A program made the position numbers and the translations under genes. 64,000 bases of DNA from Paracoccus sp. MKU1 (lineage in GTDB: Bacteria > Pseudomonadota > Alphaproteobacteria > Rhodobacterales > Rhodobacteraceae), in assembly GCF_001447385.1 (NCBI RefSeq), contig NZ_LLWQ01000215.1:1-64000 (forward strand). Direction: 5' to 3'. Shown here one piece after another: positions 63,218 through 64,000 of the stretch; the first letter of the stretch is position 1, and each line of letters opens with the position of its first letter. Below the pieces are notes generated by a model. That model saw only the letters and a list, made by a program, of their open reading frames with translations. It had not been told where the DNA came from and did not search any database.

Positions 63218-64000
63218 ATGTCGAAAACCGTATTCAAGGTCGATCTGAACAAGGCGCCCGAGGAGGCCGCGCAAAAGCCGCACAACCGCTGGCATCCCGA
63301 CATCCCGATGGTCGAGACCTTCAAGCCCGGCGAGGTGCTGCGCGTCGAATGCTACGACTGGACCGGCGGCCAGATCGGCAACAACGACAGCGCCAACGAC
63401 ATCCGCGACGTGGATTTGACGCGGGTGCATTACCTGTCCGGGCCCTTCGGCTTCGAGGGGGCCGAGCCGGGCGACCTGCTGGTGGTGGACATCCTCGACA
63501 TCGGCGCGCTCGAGGATTCGCGCTGGGGCTTCAACGGGCTCTTCGCCAAGGAGAATGGCGGCGGCTTCCTGACCGAGCATTACCCGCAGGCCACCAAGTC
63601 GATCTGGGATTTCGAGGGCATCTACACCACCTCGCGCCATATCCCCGGCGTGCGCTATCCCGGCCTGATCCATCCCGGCCTGATCGGCTGCCTGCCCGAC
63701 CACAAGCTGCTGGCCGAGGCGAACCGGCGCGAGGCGGCGCTGATCGCCACCGATCCGAACCGCGTCCCGCCGCTGGCAGCACCACCCCATGCCGCGACCG
63801 CGCTGATGGGGCAGATGACCGGCAGCGCCGCGCAAAGCGCCGCCGAGGAGGCCTGGCGCACCGTGCCCCCGCGCGAGCATGGCGGCAATTGCGACATCAA
63901 GAACCTGTCGCGCGGCTCCAAGGTCTATTTCCCCGTCTATGTGAAGGGCGGCGGGCTTTCGATGGGCGACATCCATTTCAGCCAGGGCGACGGCGAGATC
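63218..64000 (+). CDS. fmdA: Formamidase/acetamidase FmdA (cut by window end)
   Basis: The first 261 residues of a protein usually about 410 long; no stop before the window ends. MSKTVFKVDLNK, HNRWHPDIP, CYDWTGGQIGNNDSA, GPFGFEGAEPGD and HGGNCDIKNLSRGS are characteristic of FmdA, which hydrolyses formamide (and some short amides) to ammonia and formate. GGGAGGAG is 4-5 bases before the ATG. It is divergent from the permease-kinase gene and probably controlled by that system. Confidence 0.93.
   Translation, partial: MSKTVFKVDLNKAPEEAAQKPHNRWHPDIPMVETFKPGEVLRVECYDWTGGQIGNNDSANDIRDVDLTRVHYLSGPFGFEGAEPGDLLVVDILDIGALEDSRWGFNGLFAKENGGGFLTEHYPQATKSIWDFEGIYTTSRHIPGVRYPGLIHPGLIGCLPDHKLLAEANRREAALIATDPNRVPPLAAPPHAATALMGQMTGSAAQSAAEEAWRTVPPREHGGNCDIKNLSRGSKVYFPVYVKGGGLSMGDIHFSQGDGEI

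Overview
The window looks like GC-rich alphaproteobacterial DNA, most likely a Paracoccus-like member of the Rhodobacterales. The signs are dense operons joined by 4-base ATGA or GTGA overlaps, strong G/C third-position use, many solute-binding-protein transporters (ABC and TRAP) each paired with a catabolic set, a GTTC-N7-GTTC type LexA box, and a CCGGGGGC-loop-GCCCCCGG intergenic element that I remember from this group. I cannot tell chromosome from megaplasmid. No rRNA, tRNA, IS element, phage or CRISPR array was seen.

Layout. (1) 1-737: an AT-rich left edge with the tail of an unknown gene, a terminator-like hairpin and a sulfotransferase-family gene. (2) 725-3426 (minus): MarR regulator, an FMN 2-hydroxyacid dehydrogenase with an altered active-site residue, and an aldo/keto reductase. 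These are divergent from (3) 3573-11061 (plus): a polyamine-type ABC transporter, a polysaccharide-deacetylase-family hydrolase, two SDRs and an amidase. (4) 11074-14657 (minus): CecR-like TetR regulator and a small HlyD/ABC-2 exporter. (5) 14785-24118 (minus): GntR regulator, TRAP transporter, zinc alcohol dehydrogenase, FMN oxidase, UxuA, UxuB and KDG kinase, a hexuronate/hexonate route. (6) 24387-26674: LysR regulator divergent from a Cys/Met-metabolism PLP enzyme with a long structured leader. (7) 26678-35935: carnitine catabolism with a GlxA/CdhR-like regulator, a beta-keto acid cleavage enzyme, a carnitine dehydrogenase-thioesterase fusion, an oligopeptide-type ABC transporter and an esterase. 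(8) 36011-42630: LacI regulator, amino-acid-type ABC transporter, D-2-hydroxyacid dehydrogenase, PfkB kinase and FAH-fold hydratase, a pathway I cannot name. (9) 42632-57797: a CoA-dependent aromatic acid pathway, best read as 2-aminobenzoate (anthranilate), with its own branched-chain-amino-acid-type ABC transporter and an arylformamidase-like hydrolase. (10) 58076-58363: a small duplicated-motif protein under a LexA-type promoter. (11) 58545-64000: a signalling set in which an NCS1-permease-like domain is fused to a Cys-rich module and a histidine kinase, together with a receiver-kinase and an OmpR-type regulator, beside formamidase (fmdA, cut by the window end).

Most modules repeat one design: regulator, dedicated importer, catabolic enzymes, with palindromic or repeated operator-like DNA at the promoter. 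The least familiar parts are the permease-fused kinase system beside fmdA, the LexA-controlled two-repeat small protein, the oligopeptide-type transporter inside a carnitine locus, and the unnamed LacI-controlled pathway.
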